This document shows, piece after piece, positions 12,593 to 25,000 of a stretch of 64,000 nt of DNA. Under the pieces are notes generated by a model. That model was given only the letters and a program-made list of their open reading frames with translations, did no database searches and was not told the DNA's origin. Position 1 is the stretch's first letter. Each line of letters starts with the position of its first letter. The stretch is from Rhynchonema sp. JSB1_4 (Eukaryota > Nematoda > Chromadorea > Monhysterida > Xyalidae). The position numbers were made by a program, and so were the translations under genes. Location: positions 35,887 to 99,886 of the forward strand of contig JASAMV010002763.1 of assembly GCA_030248065.1 (NCBI GenBank). The letters run 5' to 3'.

Positions 12593-14497
12593 GATGGACC
12601 TGACCACTTGCAACAATTTAATACGTATACGGTATGTACAGTATGTGTAACTATCACTCGCACACGGTCAGCTCAAGACTCGTTTGAAACACGGCAACCC
12701 TCGGAGACTGTATTTAGGCTTTCATGCCTGGCTTTCTCTCTTCCTGAAAACGGAAAATAACTGCTGCTATACATACATTCTTCGACAAGAGCATATCTGT
12801 TTCTCTCAACGAGTTTCTTCTCTCACTCGTCCCGTCATTAATTGTCAGCAGTGTTGGGGAAACAAACAACTAGTCAGTTATTCGGGCGACAATTATCAAA
12901 GAATGTTGTTATTCGCCTTGGCTTCATCAAGAAAGTGGCAAATTGATTGCTTAACCTTTGCGCACTAACCCCGGTCGACGGGAAAACATGCAGCAAACTG
13001 TAAGCACTCATGCAGTCTGGTTATTGTTTTTGAACTCGGAATTGCGGTTTGAATGCAAAAGACGGGTAGTGACTCAACTCAACGAACCCATTGGGGATTC
13101 GCTCTGTCAAAACCAGCACGGTACATACAATTGAATCCTAGTTGTGCGTCTGACTGTTTCAGCTGCGTCGCTTGTTCAATTGACACCCACCGTGTCATGG
13201 ACTTGGACAAAACAGCGGGGGACAAAACACCACAGACGAGGTTTCTCGGCAATAGCGGCCTCCTAGAGTGTTTGTTTAGAACATCTGTAGAACCTGAGCC
13301 GCAGTGGACGCCAAGCCCACTGAGTCCAAGTCCAATCCCCTAGATGGTGCCATCAAAGCAAAACATCGGTTGCTATATTCTTTGCCTCTGTTACGTCCAC
13401 CGCTGTTTTGTCCGTACCCCCACCCACCGATCTTCAAACTGCGATTGTTTATTAGTTTTCACGCTGAGCCTAGTGATCTGATCAAAACAACCCGCACGTC
13501 TTGAGACAGCAAATTTTTTGATGCAATGAAAAGCTGAACTACCGACAAATTACATCACAGAGGCGAAAAGACTTTTGCTATGCTATACACACCTGCGGCT
13601 GGGATGTATACCACAGTAGATACATTCAGGGCTAGGGAATTGGCTTTGCTGGAAACGACGAATGCGAAACGAAATCAAAATGACTAGAAAAAGTCTGGGC
13701 AGTGGCATGGTACACGTAGTTGTGTTTCACCCGCAAATGAGGAATTAGTCAGCAATTAAAGGCAGTATGGTTCACAAGTAACTCAATTCAGATGCAAATC
13801 AAGTGCCAGTTTTGAACATTGCATATTTTCTATCTAGAAAAGTGGCGACCGATTTTTTGCTTCAGATGGGACTGGGAGAGTTCTTTTTAATATTAAAGCA
13901 AGGTGTAATGTATTTCACACGCGAAAAAGCATGCATAATTGAGAAGTTTTTTTCGCGATAGTAATTTAGACGTCTATGCTTGCTGGTGTCAAATTGGATT
14001 TATCCATGCCTTCGACTTCCGGTAAAGCGTGTTTTGCGACATCATTGTGAGCACACCCACAAACGCACGAGGACGCAGCTGTTTTGTGCATGCATCCAAT
14101 CTAGTATACCATTTTGAGAGTGAGCAAGTGGAGCTAACTCCATTGTGTGCAAGCAGACACAACAAGTACATACTACATATGTACAGACTTGACGTGGGTG
14201 TTCCTTGGCAACGGACGTGTGCAGTGTTGTGGTATTGCTGTCGACATCAGCTGTCGGCCACGTGGGATCACGCGGAAAATTTGTAAAAAATTCTTGACAA
14301 AACAGCCTGATCGGCATGTATTTTCACCAAAATGCGACAAGTTACGAGCCTCTGCTTCGTCCTTCGGCAGTCAGACGCTCATCTCGACCTGAACCGCCTG
14401 TGTTTCGTGTGCTCAGGTTACAATTTGTGTTTCATAGCAAAAGAGATTAATTTTTTTCACAATGCTTCAGAATTAAAAATTGCTAACGGATGTTCCT
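12593..14497. other. Intergenic stretch, nothing recognised
   Basis: No exon series, RNA gene or clear repeat was found. Short open frames occur on both strands without splice logic or family resemblance. It may carry the promoters of the minus-strand membrane protein (start 12592) and of the six-PLAT gene (start 14498). Confidence 0.4.
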
Positions 14498-17400
14498 ATG
14501 TTGTACAGGCAGAACTACAAAAGTTCGACCAACTCCTCCTCTGATCGACTAGCAGGGGCTCGAACCCGATCGCTACACAACTTTCCATTCTCATATCATG
14601 ATTCGGATCCGTTTGTGTCCTCGTTCCGCGACTACCGAAATTATTCGGTCACAAATTTGTACAACGTGCGACCACGTCGTAGTGCAACATCAGCTGGCCA
14701 CGTGGTGTACGAGATTGAGGTGAAGATGGGTGATCAGCAAGATGCAGGTGGTTAGAATTGATTGTCATGGGTTAATCTCCTGTTTTTTTGCCAAACTTAA
14801 CGGCTAATGGTTTTGTCGTCAAATCATCTCGTCAAAGAAAAGTCGCCGAACACATGAACCCCAAATGAGCGCGAAAACTAATACGTGTTCGACGACTTTA
14901 TTTGACGAGTTGATTTGACCACATTACTATAAGCCAACTTAAGCCCCTACCCTCGTTGTCAGCAACGTGACTTAGAACCACCCACCTTTCCTGATGCTAA
15001 AATTTTGCAGGAACATCGGCGAATCTCTATCTTCAACTCGTGTCCCACAACGCTCGTGTCCGAAAACAGCGTTTGGTCACCAAATCGCAGGGTCGCAAAG
15101 TCAGATATGTTCATGGTCACACTTACGAATTTGAAATTAGCGGGCCGAATATTCTCGATCTCGACTATGCGATTATTGAGGTAATGTTGTCGGTGGGCGA
15201 CTGATCAGCGTGTCACCCTTATCGACCACATCACACAGATGGGCTGTGCACCAGGGCATCGTCAGTGTGAATACACCGTGTCAGTGGCTCTCGTGCGTGA
15301 CACCGCGTAAAGACACACACGAACTGGTTTTATGCTCGCGTAAAACATTCAATCCTGGCAGACGCAACAAGAACAAAGTCGCATGTAATGCACGCCCCAC
15401 AACCCACATTTTCACCCTCCAGTGCGACTGTATGTCCGTGAGCGACGCATGTTTCATCGACTCATTGTCCATCCGCAACACACACACGAAACATCACTGG
15501 TCGTTGGTGTGTGACGCGTGGCTGTCGCTGTACCACGATGATTGTCAGACAAGTAGACAATTGTTTGTCGATCAGACCGCACTCGATCCTGCACTGGCCG
15601 GCTTGGAGTTGCAAGGTGTTGGGTCGTGGGTTTAAAATTTTGTTATGATTATAAAAATGTAAATACAAAAAGGTCGATAGTTATCTCCTCGCAGATTATA
15701 AAATCACAATCAAGACCGGTGGCAAAATGGGTGCAGGGACGAATGCCAACGTTTATGTGACATTGTTCGGTTCGGAAGCTGACGTTTCAAGCGCTAAAAT
15801 TCGATTGGACGTGACAAATGCTGTGAACAAGAACAGTGACCCATTCGAAAAGAACAGCGAAGAAACCTTTGTCATTCAGGGACGAAAATTGAAAGAGATC
15901 TCGAAACTACGGTCAAATTATTAATTTTGTCATAATGCGGAATCAAACGCCATCATCGTTTTTCGTTTTAGTCTCGAGCACGACAACAGCGGTTTTGCGG
16001 CCGGCTGGTATGTCGATTGGGTCACTTTGACGACTCAGGGTCAAAAGTACGAATTCGACTGTGATCGATGGCTGGCCGATGATGAAGACGATGGACGGAC
16101 GTGGGTGGATTTGGTGCCCAACAACTTGGCCTTGCAGGATCAGGCAAAAACTGTGTCATACACGATTGAAACGCACACTGGTTGGTGATTGGTGGATCAG
16201 CAAACGGTGCTTTGGCTATACGCCTCCAAATTGTACCTTGAAACATCAGGCGACAAGTTCGGTGCTGGCACCAACGCGAACGTTTTCGTGTGTCTGTTTG
16301 GCGAGCACGGTGACTCAGGCGAGCTGCAGCTTTGTGGATCAGGCGATTTGTTTGAACGAAATGAAATCAACTCTTTCCGTTTTGATCTGGTGGATTTGGG
16401 TCAGCTGGATCGACTGAGAGTGCGACATGACGATAGCGGCATCGGAGCCGGGTGCAGGGATTTGGCTGGATTTGATGATGTTTCTCCAACTCACGCAGAA
16501 TTACATACCTCATTTCAGGTGGTTCCTGGATAAAGTCGTTGTGCACTCTCCCAGTGGAACTCAGACGTTTCCTTGTAACAGGTAATGTTACATTACCCTC
16601 ATTTTTGTAACATTTTCACGTAACATTCATTTTTGCTTTACTTCAAATGTTTTTTTCGATCCTTATCTATACTACTAAAACAGGAAGACGTATCTGTGTG
16701 TGGCCCCCTCCCTCGGGGGCACGGGTCAATTTTCACGGGTAGCTTTGGGTATGCTAACGGGTCTTCGGGGGGGGGGGGGTGGCACGGCACGGGCGCGGCG
16801 CTGTAGCCGGGCCGGGCCGTAGGCACGGGTCCCGTCTAGTGCCACATAATTTTAGATTGTCAAAAAGCTGAATAATGTTCACATTACAGTTGGCTGGCGA
16901 GTGATGAGGGAGATGGGCAAATCAGTCGCGACTTGGTGCCAGTTCCGCAACAGGACAATAAAGGGAGAAGGGACACGTTGCGTCGGAAGAATATGAAAGA
17001 GACGACTCATTCTAATGATAAACCTGATCTTGTGGCTTATGAGGTGAGGCACCATTCCAATTTTAGTGCCAATGGGTTTTTGTCTGACAAAACTGCAAAC
17101 AAAATTGCCTATAACTGTACATATCCACAGTATGCGTATTCTGAGTTTTCAGGTCACCCTCGTGACCGGCGACCTATTCGGAGCCGGTACCAGTGGGAAC
17201 GTGTTCATTGAGCTGTTTGATGATTCACACCGAAGCAGTGGAAGGATTCAGTTGGAACATCGGGAACTGGATCGAAACTCGGTGGAAACATTCTACATCC
17301 ACGTCGCTGGGATGTACTCGCCGATGGCCTACATCACAATTGGGCATGATAACAGCGGAATGGCGTCCGGCTGGTATCTAGACGAGGTATGGCTCGATAT

Positions 17401-19103
17401 TTCATGGTCACAGTCCCGTCTCTTTACAGTGACGTTTACGTCATTAGAAGGGCTTTCCATTCCACTTCAGAAGTAAAAAACAGCATACTGACGGTCTATT
17501 AGGGTCCAAACTGTCCGACTTTATTAGTTTCATTGGTCCCTATGAGCGCAGACTGTAGACATGTCACAAACGACTTCTTTTCTGCGTGAATCCTATCAGT
17601 GCCATTACTTCAGGTTCGTGTCAACTGCCCAAGCACGGGCATCGAGCAATGTTTCACGTGCAACCAATGGTTGGCCACTGATGAGGCCGATGGTGCGTTG
17701 GAACGCAGGTTGTGGGAGGCGAAACAGGAACGACTGGAATTGACCGAACGTGGGTCCTCAAAACAACGAAAATAAAAATAATTGCTTTTGTTGCTTCTTG
17801 TTTTTTTTGACTTTTTGGTATTTCGAGAAAACTTCCAGCCCACTCAGTCGCACTGCCCCGCAACTACACAGTCGAGGTTCACACTGGTGATGTTCGCAAT
17901 GCCGGCACTGATGCTGATGTGTATTGTGAACTGATTGGAAACAACGGTACCACTGGTAAACAGGTGCCTAATAGCATCATGAAAAAGTTCCAGAAAATGT
18001 TCATAAGAAACTAGCACGTGTTCTTCAGACACTAGAGCACTCCTTGACCAATCAGGATGACAAATTTGAGCGCGGCAAAACGGACGTGTTCAAAATTGAA
18101 TCGCCGACGGATGTTGGTCACGTGACCAAAATAAGAATCGGTCACAATAACAAGGGATTGGGGGCAGGTGGTTAAAACATGGCTGAGTGTTTCGTTCTTT
18201 TTCAGCGAAAAATAAGGGTCGTTTCATTCCAGGCTGGTTTCTTGACAAAATCGTGCTTCAAGACAGCGACGGAGCAACAGTGTTCCCTTGCGGACGGTGT
18301 GTTTATTCTTCACTGTTTGTCCGCCGGCGTTTTTGTGCTTGTCAGAGAATCGTGAAGAATCCACGGCCTTTTCTTCCAGCAGTTTTTTGCCGTGTTTTAT
18401 TGCACACCTGCATAGCTGAGTCATCAAGCTCGAATGTCCAGCTGGTTGATGTTTCAGTTGGTTGGCGGACGACGAAGACGACTGTGCCATCGAACGAGTG
18501 TTGACATCAGCAGCAACTAAACGACACAAAGTTGCTGTCTCATCGCACTCCCGTCAAAGGAGCGACATTTCAAAAAGCAGTCGCAGCTTCAGCACGGATA
18601 CACATAACAGCAAGTCCCGATCTAAACCGGGAACACCCAAAAAGTCACAGTCTAAGCCGAGCACAAAAAGTTACGTAATCACTGTCCGGACCGGGGACAA
18701 ATTTGGTGCTGGTACCGATGCGAATGTGTTCTGTATGTTGACCGATAGATTGGGACACAAAAGTGATCCGATCGCCTTGAAAGAGTCGGAAACGAATCGC
18801 AACAAATTTGAACGCAATCAAACCGACATATTCAAAGTTTCTGATGTTTCACGGGAATTGGGAGAATTGGCCAAATGTACCGTCTGGCACGATGGCAGTG
18901 GTTTGTGACAGTCGATTTTGGTCCATTTCTCGCCTAACCAACATGTACACTATATTGTCAAATTTTCAGGTATTGGTGCGGCATGGTTACTTGACTCGAT
19001 CACAGTTGAAGACACGCAGACCAACGTTTCGTATCACTTTGATTGTCATCAATGGTTATCGAAATCGGATGGAATCACGAAAGAACTCCATAATACTATC
19101 TGA
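14498..19103 (+). CDS. Six-PLAT-domain protein, LOXHD1-like
   Basis: Proposed join: 14498-14747, 15011-15180, 15423-15615, 15695-15911, 15972-16180, 16250-16451, 16519-16581, 16890-17043, 17153-17386, 17614-17749, 17839-17963, 18029-18167, 18233-18296, 18458-18900, 18970-19103. All phases agree and the total is 2733 nt (910 residues). Six PLAT repeats follow, with hallmark TGD.FGAGT.ANVF and HD.SG...GW.LD...C..WL. Repeat 1 is degenerate (GDQQDAGTSANLY; CDCMSVSDACFID). Between repeats 5 and 6 lies a Ser/Lys-rich linker (near residues 700-760). LOXHD1 is a cytosolic PLAT-array protein of mammalian hair-cell stereocilia; a membrane or cytoskeleton adaptor role here is inference. The start is the in-frame ATG nearest the first domain and could be replaced by upstream exons. 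It ends 241 bp from the tail of a truncated acyltransferase copy. Confidence 0.85.
16666..16839 (+). mobile_element. Short non-autonomous Helitron candidate
   Basis: It begins TCTATACTACTAAAAC after a host A (16665) and ends GGGTCCCGTCTAG before a host T (16840). Helitrons insert between A and T, start with TC and end CTRR just after a GC-rich hairpin region. The interior has GC-rich blocks and a run of about ten G. It lies in the PLAT-gene intron 16582-16889. The hairpin pairing is short, so the call rests mainly on termini and site. Confidence 0.6.
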
Positions 19104-19499
19104 GCACAATTGAACCGAATTCCACGTGACACCGTCCAGATCCACCACGCACATTTATAAAGTATATTATGGATGTTTCTCCCAAACCCAACAAATTTTT
19201 CAAACTTGCAGAAGAAATCAGTTTTATTTCTGTTCCCGAAATTGCTTGGATATTGTACTGACGCGCATTGCCCATGATTAGTTATTTTCTAGAAAACGAG
19301 GTCGATAAAATCAGTGCCTACATCGCATTTATTGTTTTTCACGTTAGAATCGAATATCGACCACTTTCACAGATTGTTCATCCCGATCTTTTTCATCCGA
19401 ATTTGATGCCGTACTTATCGAATCTTGGGTGAACGCGGCAGGCGAGACAACGCTGACCTGGAAATCCAGGCAATACACGAAAGAGAAAATAAACACATA

Positions 19500-19566
19500 C
19501 ATTTTCTTTTCATATGCTGTACATGCAGTATGACATACTGCATGTACAGCATATGAAAAGAAAATG
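19500..19566. repeat. Perfect 33-bp palindrome with 1-nt spacer
   Basis: Positions 19500-19532 are the exact inverse of 19534-19566, around a single A. The arm contains TTTTCATATGCTGTACATGC. Copy B of the segmental duplication (near 29380-29413) has only one arm, so the inverted doubling is specific to copy A. It falls in an intron of the truncated acyltransferase copy. Confidence 0.9.
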
Positions 19567-19939
19567 AATGAATATGTAATATACCGCTTGCGAACTGCAA
19601 CAATTGTCTTCGGTCAATGAAATGGTTGTTTCTGCCGTCGAACTGTTGGTTTGGGTGTTGGATTGATTGAGACCGAGACTATCGGTGAGTTTCGTTTCCG
19701 GTTCACGCATCCACAATTGTGTGCGGCGTTTCTTGCTGATTTTCGGTGCGAAATGTCTGAAAAGTTGAAAGCAGTAAGCATTCCTTTTGTGAACTAAACT
19801 GATGGGCCCCGGTTCTATCCGGTCACAATGACTATTGTATAGTCTGGACGCACGTTTTGTTGGTGTATTTCATGGCGTCGCGTCGTTTCAATTTTACGTG
19901 GGGCAATCGTCGGAACAACAATCGTTGGAGGGCCAATGG

Positions 19940-20448
19940 GTGGAATTCACAAAACAAAGTCAAGCTCAACGTCAAAGTTCAAAGTCAGATGTTTCGGCGT
20001 CACGCTGGCTCGTGCAGCAGACGCAATTTTCTAAACTAAGTGTCAACTTTGACCAATTATTGTGCAAGACTGGATGCTTATCTAGCCAAAACATTATTAT
20101 AGGGATGTAACAGAAGCGTTTTGTGAGAGTATTTCTGAGTTTCATGAATTTCTGAAAAGAGGCAAAGAAATGAACAGACGATCACCAACGGGGGTGCAAA
20201 AAATTTTGACTGGGGTCAATGATCGCCACATTATTTCAATACCATTAGTCAGACATTATTATAACTCAGTAATAATCTTCTGAAACGCTTGTGCTACGTC
20301 CTTAAAATACCAGTATCCCGAGAACCGTATCCAATCATGAACAATAGTGCGTCAAAGTTGACCCTTCGTTTAGAAAATCGCGTCTGCTGCACGAGCCAGC
20401 GTGACGTTGAACTTTGACGTTGAGCTTGACTTTGTTTTGTGAATTGCA
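19940..20448. mobile_element. hAT-type non-autonomous element, 8-bp TSD
   Basis: The target duplication GCCAATGG is at 19932-19939 and 20449-20456. The inverted ends contain AATTCACAAAACAAAGTC and pair over roughly 100 bp, including CGTCTGCTGC/GCAGCAGACG. The uninterrupted site is present in copy B (GGGCCAATGGTGGACATTCG near 29764). It interrupts a coding exon of the truncated acyltransferase copy. No transposase is present. Confidence 0.85.
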
Positions 20449-21079
20449 GCCAATGGTGGACATTCGAATACGATGGCGAACGGGATGGACAGGAGGTAGC
20501 TGAGTAGAAGGTGGCCCACGGCCTGCATGGGGATCGGGTGAATGTGCATGTGAATATGTGCATTGACCGCGTGAACATGTGAATGGAGTCAGTGAATCTA
20601 ACCATGGCGAGCGTGTGCCAATGGCTGGAATGGTAGATCGGTTGAGCGAGCGAATGGTAGTAGATGATCATGAGCAGTTCGTGCACCAGATACACGCTGT
20701 AGGTGAGACGCGCCATCGGACGCCAGCCGGGCCACGACAACAACATGTTGATCACTCGTGGTGACGCATCGGCCTGATTGAACAGGTGTAAATGAATAGT
20801 TGAACCAGTGAATGAATGACTGTCCCCGTACCTGACACAGCCAGATGAGCGTGCACAAGCACATCGAGAATACCACCCGACTGTCTGAGGCGTAGATGAA
20901 CACGTGGAGCGTGGAATGCCACCGACGAGCCAAAGAGCTGAAAGACTCTTTGTTTTATTACGAGGTTTGCAAATATTCCAACAATCGATCAAACCTGCAG
21001 TCGTTTTCGTGCCCAAATTGTAAATCTTTTGTCTCTTCATGACCAGATGCCAGCCGCACAAACAGCCCAGCAATTTTTG

Positions 21080-22004
21080 GTGCAAATAGATAAATGTGTA
21101 TAAATGGTACACAAAATAATAAAAAGTGGACTTGTTTTTTAAAATTTTAAAATAAAAAAGTGGTCAACTTTCTCAAAAAAATTTTTACAAACCAAATTTT
21201 ACTTTTTTTAATCCAACCCTGGTTGTATATCGATTTCACACATAAAGCATGTAATACGTGGCTACGGTAACCCAAACAGCGAACCATTTTGGTTGCGTAG
21301 AATTCGGGGTGAAACTTCTGCACACGTGTGTTTCTCACTTTTCTCGCTGATAAGAACGCAAAGTGCTTGTCAAAACCTGCTTCAATTTGAAAAAATAGCC
21401 AAATATCCGCCTTGCCAATGCAGGAAAATCAGGGGAATGGATTCTCATATAGTCATATGTGCGACCAATACCTGCTAGTGGCTTATATTACTTCACATGA
21501 TGGTTGAAACATCAGCTGCACGGCGGAAAGTCTATTGGTACAAGTTAGGTGCATGAGACCACAATAAACCGGGAAACTTTTTATCCTGAAAATCACGCAC
21601 AGTAATGCCGTTACGTTGATACACAGTACATGCAATTTGCACTTTTTATATTGCGATAAGGTGAGGCAACTGTGCTAAAGCCGAATAAAATATTCCACGT
21701 GGAATATCAGTTGACATAAAAGAACCGTCGTGCGGTTCTGGCCAACCATTATTCTGCATTGAAAAACTATTGTAAATCGCGCCAAAGTGAATTCCAACGT
21801 GTTTACGTATCAATCTATTCATCATGTCGTTTATTGACCCGTCAAATTGTGCTTATGCTGCTGATTCCGGTTGGTGACGTTGTTTGTTGTTTTTATTATT
21901 ATGAAAAAACTGCACTTGCTTTATATTCATTCCTTTCCCCATCGCTCATTTGCTATCTATCTGTTATCATATTCCAATCGAAAGCAGGGTCTTCTGCCAC
22001 GCAA
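21080..22004. other. Intergenic stretch, nothing recognised
   Basis: AT-rich sequence with no convincing exon or repeat family. One copy of the 9-mer GATGTTTCA (inverted) is at 21505. It separates the truncated acyltransferase copy from the start of the 342-residue gene. Confidence 0.4.
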
Positions 22005-25000
22005 ATGTCGACGGGTACCAGTTCCGAGGACGATTGGCAGTTTCGACCGATGGCGACCAAATCAGGTGTGAACGGCAGACCGTTTTGCTTTTCATCTGTT
22101 CTAGACGTTCTTCGAATCTCGGTGAAGCTTTTTGAAAAGAAGCGTTTTCCGCATGGAGCCCCGAATGTAGCCACCGAGAGCTCCGTTTTTCGGGGCTCTG
22201 CATTCGGAAAGGAAATGTTTCTTGGGGCTTTATATTCGCAACGTTCCACGGGGGCTTCATATTCGGAAACGTTCCCGGAAACGTAATCGAAACGTTCCCC
22301 GAAGTGTAAAAACTTTTTTCAAAAATTGTTGATTTTGTGCACAAAAAAGTCACAGACAGATGAAATTGTAGTCCAAATTTGTGCTGTGCGGAAAACCACC
22401 GCTCTTCCCAAGCGTTGCATCGTGCTTTGTCTCGCATTGTGCTCTTTGACAGTCATTTGAGCGACCTGAATGCATGATTTTCAAGGCCATTAAAGTCCAG
22501 ACGTGTTTCGCCTGCAGTTTGTCAGCAGCTGACCAGCTGCAGAATTTTTTCACACACACACATTCGTTCCAGCGTGGCAGCGAAATGTTTCATGCTTCTA
22601 CGTGGTGCTTGCCCCGCTGGTACGATCGATTTGGTAGGCTGTAGGTATATTTCCCACATAAAACGTGGCGAACTTGTCACGCAGATACCACAGCATTTTC
22701 TTCAACCCAAAACATCAACCGAACCAAGGTAAAGGCAAACCAGCCGTGCTTTGCAGACTTAGACCATTCCGCATCACCCTGAATTCTTACACACGTTTTT
22801 GTTTTGATTGAAATTTTCAAAATTGAGTTTCCTCCAGAATCAGTGTACTTGCCCTGAAAAACTCAAGGAAGCCCAAGGAAATCCGGGATTTAAAAAAATG
22901 AAACCCTATCCAGACGTTTTTTTAAGAAAAAGCACCGTCGTTTTTTTTGCCCAGAGCACACCACGTGATTTAGCATCATACAGTATGATTGTGGTGTTGC
23001 AATGAGGGCGAATGTTTCAATCAAGCAACCTGAGTTGGCAAGGGTTTAGCGTTTTATACCTCGCCTCCTCCAAATTAGCTTGCATGTGGCTACAACGCAC
23101 TGTCGATATTCAGCAGATACATATACATATGCAAGGCAAAGAAAAAACGACCCCACGTTATAACTCAACTCCTTGGGATCGAGATTTCAGAAAACTAATA
23201 AAAGTGATTAAGAACGTGTTCTTGTTAATCCAGGCACGACACTCAGCAGCAAACATAGTGAAATGTTTCAATGACATGCTGGCAGCGCACGCCAACAAAG
23301 CTCACAGCGAGCATGTGAAACATTGTTGTTGTTAGATTCCACGTTTTTGCCAGCTGCGTGATTGAGTCGAAAGTGTAATCTCGACCACAACTAGAAGTTC
23401 AGTTATAACACGGGTCCGCTTGTTTCCTTGGACCAAGAAAAACAGGAAAACACTATACTGTCGTTCGATTCAGCCTCAAGTGTTTCTACGGCGGAATCAT
23501 ACGGGCCTTATGAAGAGCATCCAACACAGTGTGGCTCGTTTTCAAACGTGGCGCAGCGTGCGCGACTTTTGGACCATTTGAACGGTGAGATAATGGAATA
23601 AAAAATGACAGTTCGCTCAGGTAAAGACCTAACTTGACTGCTTGATTTTACTTGAATGCTGCAGGCGTGCACGAACTCGACTACGTATTCAATCAACGCC
23701 ATGCCAAGAACCGATTCCCGGACAGCACCACTTGTGGAATCGGACAAACGTGCGAAAATATTGGTAAGTGCGTTATTATTGCAATTATGGGACGCAGGGT
23801 TGGCCACAAAACAAGTGAAATAACAATTATTAACGCCAGTTGCCAAATCGTTGCCCGACGTTGTTGCATGGGGCCGAAAAAACGCCGTACAAACGCGCAC
23901 TTGTAGAACCGCCACTTACTCGGGCAACAACCGATGTTTCTACGGTACAGGCATTTGAAAATCACCGTTGTGCTCAACCCTGCTTGCCCATTTTGGTCAA
24001 AACTATTGTATTGAGTAATTGATTATTGATCCATCATCTTTTGTGCAAAACACGTCCACAAGACAGCACCCAGTGCACTTCTGATTTTTGAGGCCTGGTC
24101 AGATTTTTGGCCAATTAACTGCGCTGTAAAGCTGTTAATCTAAAATAGGCCAAATTACGAAAAAATAGAAAGCGAAAAATCTCGATCTCGATGTTTTTAA
24201 AGATCTCCTTCTCGGTCTCGATAAGCAACCTTCGTTTCCGGTGCCTGTGTGCCTTTTTAACGATTCTGCCTGGTCTGGTGCATATTCCATCATGTTTACT
24301 GCGAGTGCCTTTGGTGGGACCAGGCCTGTGCTGATTTTGATGGGTTCTCAATGATCAATATGCGACAGAGACTCAGAATTGAAGCAGCTTGTGTGATGTT
24401 GTGACAACCAACTTGAATGTTTCACAGACAAACAAGCCAGACAGGAGGAGTCACTCATTATAGTTTAAACACCTTGCAGTTCTGGCGAGCGCACACGCAC
24501 ATCTGTACTGCGTGGTGAAAATCAAGGATGGTGCTGTGGCAAACTGCTTCTACCGATTCGTCGGAGACGATGGGAAAACCACAAAGGACTTCATCGTCAG
24601 AAACGCCGAGGCAAAGGACATGGATGGGCAGCCAACAGCCGTCAAATTGCTTCTTCGTTGCTGCTTCAATTCTGTTGTGAGTCAAGCAATGTACATGCCT
24701 CAGTATGGAAAGAGCGGGAAACCGATTAGGATACCGGCACCATGGCGAGCAGTTTTCCAAGTTGACAAATTAGTCGGAGCTTGGTACTTTAACCAGATTT
24801 TGAGCACGTTCAAAAATTTTGAAACTTTTAAGTTTCAAAACTTAGTGCTTGAAAAGTGCTCGCTCAACTCTGAAAAACAAAGTGTTGGATGCGTGGAGCA
24901 TTACATAATCCGGTGATGTTCCGCCTGGGAAGCACCATCGATTTCATATTGCAAAAACTTACAATTCGTAGCCAAAGTTTGTAGCGTTTTTTTTTAAATA

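Larger units (their letters stand above)
18772..21073. repeat. Segmental duplication, copy A
   Basis: This block matches about 28634-30444 (copy B) in order and orientation. It contains the last two PLAT exons, the intergenic spacer, and the 3' exons of the minus-strand acyltransferase. Copy A differs by a 509-bp insertion (19940-20448), a perfect palindrome at 19500-19566, and loss of about 50 bp of coding sequence near 20921. Similarity ends abruptly at 21073/30444 within an exon. Confidence 0.85.
19344..21073 (-). pseudogene. Truncated NRF-6-like acyltransferase copy
   Basis: It carries the C-terminal exons of the gene at 29227-34708: CGWHLVMKRQKIYNLGTKT, then SRVVFSMCLCTLIWLCQVRG, RPMARLTYSVYLVHELLM, and the tail with KLTDSLGLNQSNTQTNSS. 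The NRF domain and most membrane spans are missing. A hAT-type insertion splits the exon near 19940, and about 50 bp encoding FIWSIFGAWPLYSG of the other copy is deleted. It is therefore not expected to make a working enzyme, although some reading frame survives. Confidence 0.8.
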
